A stretch of 63,167 nt of DNA from Verrucomicrobiaceae bacterium UBA7681 (lineage in GTDB: Bacteria > Verrucomicrobiota > Verrucomicrobiia > Verrucomicrobiales > Verrucomicrobiaceae), in assembly GCA_002482965.1 (NCBI GenBank), contig DLGZ01000053.1:282491-345657 (forward strand), read 5' to 3'. Positions 1 to 8,402 of this stretch are shown piece by piece. The translations under genes were made by a program, and so were the position numbers. The number at the start of each line of letters is the position of its first letter. Positions within the stretch are counted from its first letter, which is position 1. The notes under the pieces were generated by a model. It was given only the letters and a program-made list of their open reading frames with translations. It did not search any database and was not told the origin of the DNA.

Positions 1-2
1 AA

Positions 3-227
3 AAGCGCAAACCCGGGCCGGTCATTGTGCCGAAGAATGCGGAAAAGAGCATGCTCTACCTCGTTCTGACGCTGCCAGCCAAGGATCTGAAAGCCATGCC
101 CGCCACAGGTCACCGTATTCCCAAAGATGAAGTGAACCTCATCCGCCAATGGATCAACGAAGGCGCCAGCTGGCCGGAGGGTGAGGACGGTGCCATCACG
201 CCGAAGCATAAGAAATCCAAAAAGTAG
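3..227 (+). CDS. Cytochrome c-like (PSCyt1-type) domain protein, C-terminal fragment
   Basis: The gene runs in from outside the window; the frame is open from base 3 to the stop at 225-227. The visible 74 residues show the end of a planctomycete-type cytochrome domain: a 'PKNAEKSMLY' segment, a 'MPATGHRIPKDE' segment (usually MPP), then 'IRQWINEGA' and a lysine-rich tail. In complete members this domain carries a CxxCH heme site near the N-terminus, which lies outside the window. The protein is probably exported and related to the cytochrome-domain proteins at 17-23 kb. Its function is unknown. Confidence 0.7.
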   Translation, partial: KRKPGPVIVPKNAEKSMLYLVLTLPAKDLKAMPATGHRIPKDEVNLIRQWINEGASWPEGEDGAITPKHKKSKK

Positions 228-293
228 CAGGTGGGCTCGACAGACGGCTCACGGCTTGAATAGTGCACAATAGGAGGTAGGTGCGCCTCCACC

Positions 294-2024
294 ATGAAAT
301 GCCTGAGCTTCCTGACGGTTCTCTTATTCACCACGGTCTGCCGCCTGGATGCGCTTGAGGTGCCACCCGGAGGCATGGATGTGCGTGGCGGATCTGCTCT
401 GGAGGCATCTGCATCTGCGGCAGTTGGAAAAGTGGAGGATCTCGCGCTCGGAAAACGCATCGTCATCACGAAGCCGGATGCGGCCAAGGCCTACGCGGCG
501 CAGTATACGGCGTCAGTGGCCGAGGGAATCGCGAAGGACGAGCGGGTGCTGGCGATCATCAAGGCGCGGGTCGTCGGTAATGCAGTATCCGGGGAGGTTC
601 AGGCGAAGTTGCAGCTGCGTAAAGCTCCTTACACTTCGTTTGGCGACAGTGTCGGCGTGGACATCCATCGTGAGTGGACGGAGCAGCCGGTGACTTTTGT
701 TTCCAGCGAAGCGATTCAGGCTGGCACGACTGCCGTCGTGCTGCTGTGCGGACACAAGGAGCAGAGCATCGAGGTCGAAAGCATTCGTGTGCTCAAGTAT
801 CCGGCCACCACCGATGTCAGCAGCTTCCCGCGGGCCAGGATGACCAAACGCAGCTATCCGGGCCGTGAGCCGGATGCGCCCTGGCGCAAGGCGGCGCTGG
901 AACGCATCGAGCAGCACCGCAAGGCGGATCTTTCCATGATTGTCACTGGGGATGACGGCAAACCGGCGGCCAACACGGAGGTGAAACTCACGCTGCATCG
1001 TCATGCCTTTGAGTTTGGAACAGCGGTGGTGGCCAAGCGTTTCAGCAGTGAAAGCGAGGACGACAAGCGCTACCGCGAAATCATTGACCGTCTCTTCAGC
1101 ATCGTGGTGTTTGAGAATGATCTGAAGGATGGCAACTGGTCACCAGATTTCGATGAGAAACGCAAAGCTCAACGGAATGCGGAGCTGGACCAGGCCTTTG
1201 CCTGGCTCTCGGAGCGCCACATTCCTGTGCGGGGACATTACCTGATGCAGGTGGCCACGCCGTTCAATCTGCATGACATTAAAGACAGCACGGTCATTCG
1301 CGAGCGGACGCTGGCCAGCGTGAAGGAGCGGCTGGAGTTTGTGAAAGACCGGGTCATCGAGTGGGATGTGATCAACCACCCTATCGCCTGGAACGGTGCG
1401 GACATGCTGAACAAGCGCCCGGGTCTGGAGCAGCTTGATCGTGACGTTTTCAAGCTGGCGAGATCACTGACCAAGCTGCCTTTCTGCGTGAACGAAGATC
1501 AGGTGTTCCGCCCGGGGCCGCAATGTGATGACACGTTCACTTACATTGAGTCTCTGAACAAAGCGGAGCTCATCGTCTATGGACTCGGCAATCAGGCGCA
1601 CTTTGATGAGAGCTACCTGCCTTCGCCTGAGCATTTGCTGGCGGTGACAGATCGCTTTGCCGAGGTGGTGCCGCATCAGTGCATCACCGAGTATGACATC
1701 GTGACCACGGAGGATGAGGAACTGGCGGCAGATTACACGCGCGATGTGCTCATCGCGGTGTTCAGCCATCCGGCTTACACCAGCTTTCTGCTCTGGGGTT
1801 TTTGGGAAGGCTCCCACTGGAAGCCTGCGGCCGCGTCCTGGAACAAGGACTGGAGCATCCGCAAGCGTGGCGAAGTGCTGGAAGAATGGATTGGCCGCCG
1901 ATGGCATACGGAAGTCACTTTGAAAACGAATGCCAAAGGCAGGGTGAAATGGCGTGGATTTCCGGGCTGGTATGAAGTGCAGGCGATTGGCCACAAGCCG
2001 GTCATTGCCAAGCCGACCTGGTGA
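294..2024 (+). CDS. Secreted GH10-like (endo-1,4-beta-xylanase family) protein with altered acid/base site
   Basis: This 576-residue protein has a signal peptide (residues 1 to about 21), a roughly 200-residue N-terminal beta-rich region that looks carbohydrate-binding, and a GH10-like TIM barrel from about residue 235. Landmarks are 'FENDLK' (273-278), 'RGHYL', 'QAH' (434-436) and the nucleophile motif 'ITEYD' with E466. At the usual acid/base motif WDVxNE the sequence reads 'EWDVINHP', so the general acid glutamate is His362. The fold assignment is good, but xylanase activity is doubtful. A purine-rich AGGAGGT at 272-278 lies 15 nt upstream of the ATG. It stands alone between the cytochrome fragment and the dioxygenase. 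Confidence 0.8.
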   Translation: MKCLSFLTVLLFTTVCRLDALEVPPGGMDVRGGSALEASASAAVGKVEDLALGKRIVITKPDAAKAYAAQYTASVAEGIAKDERVLAIIKARVVGNAVSGEVQAKLQLRKAPYTSFGDSVGVDIHREWTEQPVTFVSSEAIQAGTTAVVLLCGHKEQSIEVESIRVLKYPATTDVSSFPRARMTKRSYPGREPDAPWRKAALERIEQHRKADLSMIVTGDDGKPAANTEVKLTLHRHAFEFGTAVVAKRFSSESEDDKRYREIIDRLFSIVVFENDLKDGNWSPDFDEKRKAQRNAELDQAFAWLSERHIPVRGHYLMQVATPFNLHDIKDSTVIRERTLASVKERLEFVKDRVIEWDVINHPIAWNGADMLNKRPGLEQLDRDVFKLARSLTKLPFCVNEDQVFRPGPQCDDTFTYIESLNKAELIVYGLGNQAHFDESYLPSPEHLLAVTDRFAEVVPHQCITEYDIVTTEDEELAADYTRDVLIAVFSHPAYTSFLLWGFWEGSHWKPAAASWNKDWSIRKRGEVLEEWIGRRWHTEVTLKTNAKGRVKWRGFPGWYEVQAIGHKPVIAKPTW

Positions 2025-2152
2025 AAAAAAGTTCCGCGAACATTGTGATGCGGAATCGCGCAGCTGCGGTCCGCACCGATTCGCACTGAATCTTTTTTCA
2101 TGCGCAACCATTACGGGATGGGTGTGTTTGACGGGAAACAAAACCCCCGCTC

Positions 2153-2944
2153 ATGAACACCACGATTCACCCCTTTCACATTCCGCTCAGCCGTCGTCGT
2201 CTTCTTCACAGTCTGCTGCTGGCCACTGGCGGCATCATCACTGGCAGCGTGTATGCCGAGGCGCTCACACTGACGCCGCGCGCGACGGAAGGGCCGTATT
2301 ATCCTGACCATCTGCCGCTCGATCAGGACAATGATCTCACGATGATCATCGGCGGCAAAGCTCCTGCGAACGGGGTCGTCACGGAGTTCGGTGGAAGGCT
2401 GCTGAATGTGGATGGCAAGCCGATTCAAGATGCGGTGATCGAGCTCTGGCAGTCTGACAACAACGGCTGCTACATCCACAGCCGGGGCACGCAGCAAGGC
2501 AAGGAGCGTGACCCGCAGTTCCAGGGCTATGGGAAAATCGAAACCAATACGAAGGGCGAGTATCGCTTCCGGACCATCCTGCCCGGCCTGTACACGGGCC
2601 GCACGCTGCACTACCACATCCGAGTGAAGCAGAACGAAAAAAGCATGCTGACCACGCAGCTGTTTATCGCAGGCATACCGCAGAATGACCGCGACGGCAT
2701 CCTGCGCAGCATGGGCACGGAGCAGCAGCGTCTCTCCGTCATTCGCGAGTTCAAACCCATGAGCGCCGAGAGCAAGGAACTCGCCGCCATCTGGGACATC
2801 GTTATTGGTCACACGCCAGAAGAGCCGGATCAACGCGGTCGTGGTCCCGGAGGGCCGGGCGGACCACCTCCGCGCCGTCGTGACAGTGCGGCAGTAGGTG
2901 ATCGGGATATCCAAGATCTGGTGTTGGGCCCATCACCGTTCTAA
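2153..2944 (+). CDS. Tat-exported intradiol ring-cleavage dioxygenase (protocatechuate 3,4-dioxygenase-like)
   Basis: This 263-residue protein begins with a twin-arginine-type leader ('SRRRLL' followed by a hydrophobic run to about residue 35). It is followed by the intradiol dioxygenase beta-sandwich with 'TEGPYY' and 'DAVIELWQ'. The four expected non-heme Fe(III) ligands are all present: Tyr107 ('GCYIH'), Tyr147 ('GLYTG'), His153 and His155 ('LHYHI'). The family opens catechol-type rings between the hydroxyls. An exported version would act on aromatics, perhaps lignin- or humic-derived, outside the cytoplasm. The exact substrate is unknown. The tail is rich in Gly, Pro and Arg. The stop overlaps the convergent sirtuin gene by 12 nt. 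Confidence 0.85.
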   Translation: MNTTIHPFHIPLSRRRLLHSLLLATGGIITGSVYAEALTLTPRATEGPYYPDHLPLDQDNDLTMIIGGKAPANGVVTEFGGRLLNVDGKPIQDAVIELWQSDNNGCYIHSRGTQQGKERDPQFQGYGKIETNTKGEYRFRTILPGLYTGRTLHYHIRVKQNEKSMLTTQLFIAGIPQNDRDGILRSMGTEQQRLSVIREFKPMSAESKELAAIWDIVIGHTPEEPDQRGRGPGGPGGPPPRRRDSAAVGDRDIQDLVLGPSPF

Positions 2945-3668
2945 CCAGGCCTGCCTGTGCGTGTCCGACAGAAGCTGCTCAACGAACTTGGGCAGTTCCA
3001 CGGAAACAGGGCCGATGACCCGCTCACGGAACTGGCGTGAGATTTCGGTGCTTTCGATGTTGAATTCGACGAGTCGGCACGAACGGTTTTGCGCAGCTGT
3101 CTGGGCAAAGCCAGCGGCCGGATAGACCACGCCGGATGTGCCGATGCAGAGAAACAGATCGACTCTTTTCAGGGCATTCATGATGGTATCCATCTCGAAT
3201 GGGAACTCGCCAAACCAGACGATGTGCGGGCGCATGCCGCCGATCTCGCCGCAGGCACGGCAGCGTGTGCCGGATGACAGCTCTTTGCTCCAGGACAACA
3301 CCGCATCGCAAAGTTCGCAGCGGGCCTTGAGCAGCTCGCCGTGCATGTGGATGAGTTTTTCACTGCCTGCGCGTTCATGGAGATCGTCGACGTTTTGGGT
3401 GACGAGGAGAAACCGGCCCTGCCATTCGCGCTCCAGACGGGCGAGCGCGAGATGACCTGCATTGGGCTCCACAGTGCTCAACGCGGCACGACGCAGGTTG
3501 TAGAAGCGATGGACCAATTCGGGGTTGCGTGCGAAACCTTCGCGGTGAGGCAACTTCTTCAATGCGATGGCCTTCCCAAAGACCGTCCACACCCCGAAAT
3601 GTCGGCACGCCGGATTCGGCGGACATGCCCGCACCGGTGAGCACGACGATGTTTCGCCCGGCACTCAC
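2933..3668 (-). pseudogene. Sir2-family NAD-dependent protein deacylase (cobB-like), interrupted by a one-base frameshift
   Basis: Two frames together make one sirtuin. The N-terminal frame starts at a GTG (3668-3666) and gives 'LTGAGMSAESGVPTFRG' and 'DGLWEGHRIEEVASP'. The rest continues in the next frame with 'FARNPELVH', 'TQNVDDLHERAG', the catalytic His in 'LIHMHGE', four zinc cysteines (CxxC...CxxC), 'WFGE' and 'CIGTSG'. The frame changes at about 3541-3544, where one extra base (CCGCGAA instead of an expected CCGGAA) would explain it. The GTG overlaps the rlmB stop (GTGA), so the two were translationally coupled. A sequencing or assembly error would restore an intact gene. Confidence 0.8.
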
Positions 3669-4243
3669 TTTTTCGGCTGCCGCTGCCTAACACATTCAAA
3701 CAAACACACGCCGGTGGCGACGGAGACATTGAGGCATTCGACTTTGCCGCCCATGGGAATCTTGACGAGGAAGTCGCAGTGCTCGCCGGTGAGGCGGCGC
3801 ATGCCTGGGCCTTCGGCACCCATGACGATGCCGATGCCGCCTTTGAGATCGAGATCGTAGAGACTCTTAGTGGATTCATCAGCAGTGCCGACTAGCCAGA
3901 TCCCGAGTTCTTTGAGCTTGGCCATGGCGCGGACGAGATTGGTGACGCGGATGAGCGGGATGTTTTCTGCGCCGCCGCAGGCGACGCGCACGACGGTCTC
4001 CGTGATTGGCGCGGTTTTGTCCTTGGGCATGATGACGGCGCAGACCCCTGCGGCATCGGCGGTGCGCAGGCAGGCACCGAGATTGTGCGGGTCCTGCACG
4101 CAGTCGAGGATCAGTACGAGAGGGCTTTCCTTGCCTTCGAGGATCGAAGGGATGTCCCCTTCTTCATAGACACGCACGTGGTTGTCAGAGCGGGAGTGAC
4201 GATTCTGGCGGGCGACGGGTTGGTCTGGGCGGTTAGGGCGCAT
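3665..4243 (-). CDS. rlmB: SpoU/TrmH-family 2'-O-ribose RNA methyltransferase, RlmB-like, short form
   Basis: The 192 residues match the catalytic SPOUT domain of RlmB, which methylates the 2'-O of G2251 in 23S rRNA. Visible motifs are motif 1 'DPHNLGACLRTADAAG', 'PKDKTAPIT', motif 2 'IVMGAEGPGMRRLT' and motif 3 'LNVSVATGVCLFE', which form the knotted SAM site. The usual N-terminal L30e-like RNA-binding domain is absent. Only about 30 basic/polar residues precede the SPOUT fold, so the protein is about 50 residues shorter than typical RlmB. The target nucleotide could therefore differ. The downstream sirtuin overlaps its stop. Confidence 0.8.
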   Translation of the reverse strand: MRPNRPDQPVARQNRHSRSDNHVRVYEEGDIPSILEGKESPLVLILDCVQDPHNLGACLRTADAAGVCAVIMPKDKTAPITETVVRVACGGAENIPLIRVTNLVRAMAKLKELGIWLVGTADESTKSLYDLDLKGGIGIVMGAEGPGMRRLTGEHCDFLVKIPMGGKVECLNVSVATGVCLFECVRQRQPKK

Positions 4244-4334
4244 GTGTTCCCTGACAGTGCGCTGAGAAAGCGATTTGGCAAAATGATAGAATCACCGGCT
4301 TGCAGGCTGTGTGAACTGGCGGGAGGAGTTTGGG

Positions 4335-4703
4335 ATGAAGACAATCCTCAAGCGGCGGTGGCTGCTCCTCGCCGTTTTGGCCGTGCTGGGGCTTGGTTTT
4401 GTATTCGGCTGCGAATGGTGGGTTGCTCGAAGCGCTGAGGACCGCTGCTTTGATACGGTGGAATCACTGCCCTCGGCACCTGTGGCGGTGGTGCTGGGCA
4501 CTGCGGCAAGACTCCCTGATGGCAGAGCCAATCTGTTTTTTCTCCCACGCATGGAGGCTGCGGCGGCGCTCTTCAAGGCGGGCAATGTGAAGGCGCTGAT
4601 TGTCAGCGGTGACAACGGCACGCATGGCTACGATGAACCGACGGACATGATAAAATGTTTTACAGCCTTCTTGGCTCATACCATCGTGCAGACACAAAGC
4701 TAA
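4335..4703 (+). pseudogene. Truncated SanA/YdcF-like (DUF218) membrane protein
   Basis: The sequence begins with a membrane anchor (residues about 8-27) and continues as a SanA-type DUF218 domain: 'VAVVLGTAARLPDGR', 'ALIVSGDNGTHGYDEPTDM'. After about residue 104 the match stops and 18 unrelated residues lead to a stop. Family members normally run on for another 100 residues or so. GGAGGAG at 4322-4328, 6 nt before the ATG at 4335, decides the start over an upstream GTG. A palindromic element follows immediately (4705-4773), so the 3' half was probably lost by insertion or deletion. SanA proteins are linked to envelope integrity and vancomycin resistance. Confidence 0.7.
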
Positions 4704-4704
4704 T

Positions 4705-4779
4705 CCCCTCACCCCAACCCTCTCCCCGAAGAAAAAGATTCGTTGTCGTCGTGTGTCAGGGGCGGGGAGAGGGAGAAGC
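4705..4779. repeat. Palindromic REP/MITE-like element (CCCTCTCCCCG ... CGGGGAGAGGG)
   Basis: A perfect 11-bp inverted repeat (4718-4728 and 4763-4773) flanks 34 nt. It is preceded by a CCCCTCACCCC tract. This layout resembles the CTCACCCC/GGGGAGAGGG palindromes dispersed in many bacterial genomes. It lies between the truncated sanA and the dnaE stop and may mark the rearrangement that removed the end of sanA. It could alternatively serve as a transcription stop between the convergent genes. No other copy was seen in the window. Confidence 0.55.
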
Positions 4780-4831
4780 GCTTTGGCAGCCTTGGATTTA
4801 TCGGACACATAATCATTTAAAACGCTCTAAC

Positions 4832-7800
4832 TCACAGCCAGACCGTCAGCGCACGACGCAGATCGGGACCGGGTGTGACGCGAAAACTTTCATCAAGCTC
4901 AAGCCGGGCTTTGTGGCCGTTCTGGGAGATTTCGAGGAAAACTGGCAGTGTGCCGGGGTATGCGAGCAGCACCTCTTGAATGCGTTCGAGGTCGGTTTCG
5001 TCGTGCTGCTTGGTGTTGAGCCTCAAGACGTACGGTTTCGGAGGAGCAAGCGGCTTCGGCGGTGGTGGCTCGGAAGGATCAGGGTCACCGGCATTGCGTG
5101 GTTTGGCGGCCTTGGGCTTGAGCGGCACAGCACCATTGAGAGTGATGCGGTTGCCGTCGGTCTTCTGGTCTTTGCTGACGCGCACGCGAAGAGAGAGCAC
5201 GGCACCGTCGGCGAGCACATCCTTGAGCTTTTCGTAGTCGTCACTCCAGCACATCATCTCGACCTGGCCGGTGAAATCTTCGAACTTGCAGGTGGCGAAG
5301 GGTCGGTTGTCGCGCTTGGAGTAGCGCACCTCGAGCTGGCTCATAATGCCAGCGATGGAAATGGTCTGCGCTTTCTCCTTGGTGTCGATTTCCTCAATGG
5401 CGGCGATCTTGGCATGCTTCGTCGAATCAAAGTGCCCTCGATAACTGTCCAACGGATGGCCGCTGACGTAGAAGCCGAGAAGTTCCTTTTCGAAGGCGAG
5501 GACCTCATCCGTGCTCCAGACGATGGAGGGCGCTGAAGCCTCGTTCTTTTTGGATTTGGGCTGTGCGAGATCGAAATCATCAAAGAGACCGCCCTGGCCT
5601 GCTTTTTTGTCCTTCTGCATGGATGCCGCAGAAGCAAGCACCTGCTCGAGCTTGGCGAACATCACGGCGCGTGGCTCTTTGGTGAAGTCAAAGGCTCCCG
5701 CTTTGACGAGGGACTCCATGAGCTTCTTGTTCACGGCGCGGTTGTCGAGCCGAGCGGCGAAGTCTTCGAGACTGGTAAAGAGACCGTTCTTTTCACGCTC
5801 GGCAATGGCCGCCTCCATGGCACCTTCACCGACGTTTTTGATGGCGCTGAGACCGTAACGAATGGCGTTCGGCACATCCTCTTCGGTTTCAAACTGCTCA
5901 GGAGCAAACTTGAGCGACGACTTATTGACGTCTGGTGGCAGCACCTTGATGCCCATTTCGAAGCACTCGCTGACGAAATTGGCGATCTTGTCAGGATTGC
6001 TGATTTCATAGCTGAGCACCGCCGCCATGAACTCCACGGGATAATTCGCCTTCAGGAAGGCCGTGCGATATGTGACGATCCCGTAGGCGGCGGAGTGGGA
6101 TTTGTTGAAGCCGTATTGCGCGAATTTTTCGAGCAAGTCGAAGATGGAGTTCGCTAGCTTTGCCTGGATCTCGTTCGTCTTGAGGCAGCCTTCCACGAAG
6201 ATGAGACGCTGGCGGGCCATCTCGGCGGCGTCTTTCTTACCCATCGCTCGGCGGAGCAAGTCGGCTTGTCCGAGGGAGAAACCGGCGAGCAAGTTCGCCG
6301 CCTGCATGACCTGCTCCTGATAGACCAGAATGCCGTAGGTCTCTTTGGAGATTTTCTCCAGCAAGGGGTGCGGGTAGTCGACCTTTTCCTCGCCCTTCTT
6401 ACGCTTGATGTAGTCCGGAATAAACTGCATCGGGCCGGGACGATACAGCGCCAGAATAGCGATGATTTCCTCGATGGTGTCGGGGCCGAGCTGTTTGCAG
6501 GTGTTGACCATGCCGCCAGATTCCATCTGGAACACGGCGACCGTTTCGCCGCGTTTGATGAGATCAAAGGTCTTGGTGTCTTCGAGTGGCGCATCGGCCA
6601 CTTTGAAGCCGGGGACGCGCTTGTTGATCCAGAACTCGGCTTCGTGGATCACCGTCAGCGTTTTGAGGCCGAGGAAGTCCATCTTAAGCATGCCCAGCTC
6701 GGTGAGCGGCTTCATCGCGTACTGCGAGAGGATGGATTCTTCCTTGTCTCGCGTGAGGGCGATGAAGTTGTCGAGGCGGCGATCGCCGATGACGACGCCG
6801 GCAGCATGAACGCCGGTGCCGCGCGTGAGGCCTTCGAGGAAGGTGGCATGCCGCCAGAGTTCCTGCGCATTGCCGTCGGATTCGAGCTTCGCGGCGAGAT
6901 CGGGATTCTTCTTCACCGCCTCTTCGAGATCGATATTCAGCTCGTTCGGAATCATCTTCGACAGCGCATCGCTGTCTCCATAGCTCCATCCCATCACGCG
7001 ACCGACGTCGCGGATGACTGACTTGGCCCCCATGGTGCCGAAGGTGATGATATGGCAGACGCTGAGGTCGCCGTATTTTTCGCGGACGTACTGGATGACC
7101 TCTGGCCGGCGCGTCTGGCAGAAGTCGATGTCGATATCGGGAGGGCTGACACGCTCGGGGTTCAGGAATCGTTCGAACACGAGTTCGAAGCGGAGCGGAT
7201 CAATGTCGGTGATGCCGAGGCAGAAGGCGACGAGAGAACCGGCGGCAGAACCACGACCGGGACCGACTGGGATGTCGTGCTCGCGGGCCCAGTTGATGAA
7301 GTCCCAGACGATGAGGAAATAGCTGGTGAAGTTTTTCTCCTTCAGCAGGGCGAGCTCCACTTCCATACGATGGTGGAGCACCTCATCATTGAGCGCGCGG
7401 TCGCGGCCATAGCGGTCTGCGAGGCCATCCATGGTCAGCTTGCGCAGATACTCATTTCGATCCCCGCCGTCGGGCATGGGGTACTGCGGGTAGCGCTCGA
7501 TGCTGGTGGAATCGAGGTGGATCTTCAAATCGCAGCGTTCGGCGATTTCGAGCGTTGCATCGCAGGCTTCAGGCACCTCGGAAAACAGGGCGCGCATTTC
7601 CTCGGCGGTCTTGAAATAGACCTCCGGGGAGTAGGTCATGCGGTTTTGATCGTAGATGCTGGCACCGGTGCCAATGCAGATCATGATGTCGTGGGACTCG
7701 TGATCGCTGCGGTTGAGGAAATGGACGTCGTTGGTGGCGACGGTTTTGAGGTCGTACTGTTTGCCCCATTCGATCATCTGGCGCGCGCTCTTGCGCTGGG

Positions 7801-8350
7801 CCTCCATGTTGTGGTCCTGAATTTCGAGGTAGAAGTTTTCGGGACCGAAGATGTCGCGGAATTCCAGCAAGCTTTTTTCCGCCTCGTCCTTGCGGTCGGA
7901 GAGGAGGAGTTCGTTGATTTCACCGTTGATGCAGCCGCTGAGGCAGATGAGGCCTTTGGCGTGCTCGCGCAGGGCGTCTTTGTCCACGCGGGGCTTGTAC
8001 CACTGGCCGTCGAGGTGCCCCTTGGTGATCAGCTTGGAAAGATTTTCGAAGCCTTCGTTGCTGGCGGCCAGCAGCGTGAGATGCGAAGAGCGCTTGCGGC
8101 CCGTCACTTCGTTTTTATCCGCCATGGAGCCGGGAGCCAGGTAGGCCTCACAACCGATGATGCTCTTCACCTTGGCCTTTTTCGCGGCCATGTAGAAGTC
8201 GATGGCGCCGTAGAGATTGCCATGGTCGGTCATCGCCACGGCAGGCATTTCCAGCTCCTTCACGCGCTTCATGAGCGCATCGATGCGCACAGCGCCGTCT
8301 AGCAGCGAGTATTCGGTGTGGAGGTGGAGATGGACGAAGGAATCTGACAT
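4832..8350 (-). CDS. dnaE: DNA polymerase III alpha subunit
   Basis: This is the replicative polymerase catalytic subunit, 1172 residues, close to the usual DnaE length. Domain order is a PHP domain starting 'FVHLHLHTEYSLLDG', the polymerase core with 'VGPGRGSAAGSLVAF', the catalytic aspartates in 'PDIDIDFCQTRRPE' and 'KMDFLGLKTL', then fingers, a helix-hairpin-helix and an OB-fold near the C-terminus ('ISIAGIMSQLEVRYS'). A longer reading frame allows a start at 8419, but the conserved N-terminus begins at the ATG at 8350 (MSDSF). The upstream codons also overlap the neighbouring gene. It is a single-gene unit with ordinary codon use. Confidence 0.96.
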   Translation of the reverse strand: MSDSFVHLHLHTEYSLLDGAVRIDALMKRVKELEMPAVAMTDHGNLYGAIDFYMAAKKAKVKSIIGCEAYLAPGSMADKNEVTGRKRSSHLTLLAASNEGFENLSKLITKGHLDGQWYKPRVDKDALREHAKGLICLSGCINGEINELLLSDRKDEAEKSLLEFRDIFGPENFYLEIQDHNMEAQRKSARQMIEWGKQYDLKTVATNDVHFLNRSDHESHDIMICIGTGASIYDQNRMTYSPEVYFKTAEEMRALFSEVPEACDATLEIAERCDLKIHLDSTSIERYPQYPMPDGGDRNEYLRKLTMDGLADRYGRDRALNDEVLHHRMEVELALLKEKNFTSYFLIVWDFINWAREHDIPVGPGRGSAAGSLVAFCLGITDIDPLRFELVFERFLNPERVSPPDIDIDFCQTRRPEVIQYVREKYGDLSVCHIITFGTMGAKSVIRDVGRVMGWSYGDSDALSKMIPNELNIDLEEAVKKNPDLAAKLESDGNAQELWRHATFLEGLTRGTGVHAAGVVIGDRRLDNFIALTRDKEESILSQYAMKPLTELGMLKMDFLGLKTLTVIHEAEFWINKRVPGFKVADAPLEDTKTFDLIKRGETVAVFQMESGGMVNTCKQLGPDTIEEIIAILALYRPGPMQFIPDYIKRKKGEEKVDYPHPLLEKISKETYGILVYQEQVMQAANLLAGFSLGQADLLRRAMGKKDAAEMARQRLIFVEGCLKTNEIQAKLANSIFDLLEKFAQYGFNKSHSAAYGIVTYRTAFLKANYPVEFMAAVLSYEISNPDKIANFVSECFEMGIKVLPPDVNKSSLKFAPEQFETEEDVPNAIRYGLSAIKNVGEGAMEAAIAEREKNGLFTSLEDFAARLDNRAVNKKLMESLVKAGAFDFTKEPRAVMFAKLEQVLASAASMQKDKKAGQGGLFDDFDLAQPKSKKNEASAPSIVWSTDEVLAFEKELLGFYVSGHPLDSYRGHFDSTKHAKIAAIEEIDTKEKAQTISIAGIMSQLEVRYSKRDNRPFATCKFEDFTGQVEMMCWSDDYEKLKDVLADGAVLSLRVRVSKDQKTDGNRITLNGAVPLKPKAAKPRNAGDPDPSEPPPPKPLAPPKPYVLRLNTKQHDETDLERIQEVLLAYPGTLPVFLEISQNGHKARLELDESFRVTPGPDLRRALTVWL

Positions 8351-8402
8351 GCGGCGGGGGACAGGATTAACCCCGCTTCGAAGGCATGAAAGAGGTAGTT
8401 TT

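Noticed and set aside
7052..8302. 416-codon open frame opposite dnaE
   Set aside because: It is antisense to the strongly conserved PHP and polymerase regions, with Val/Ala/Gly/His-rich low-information composition. It is a by-product of GC-biased codons.
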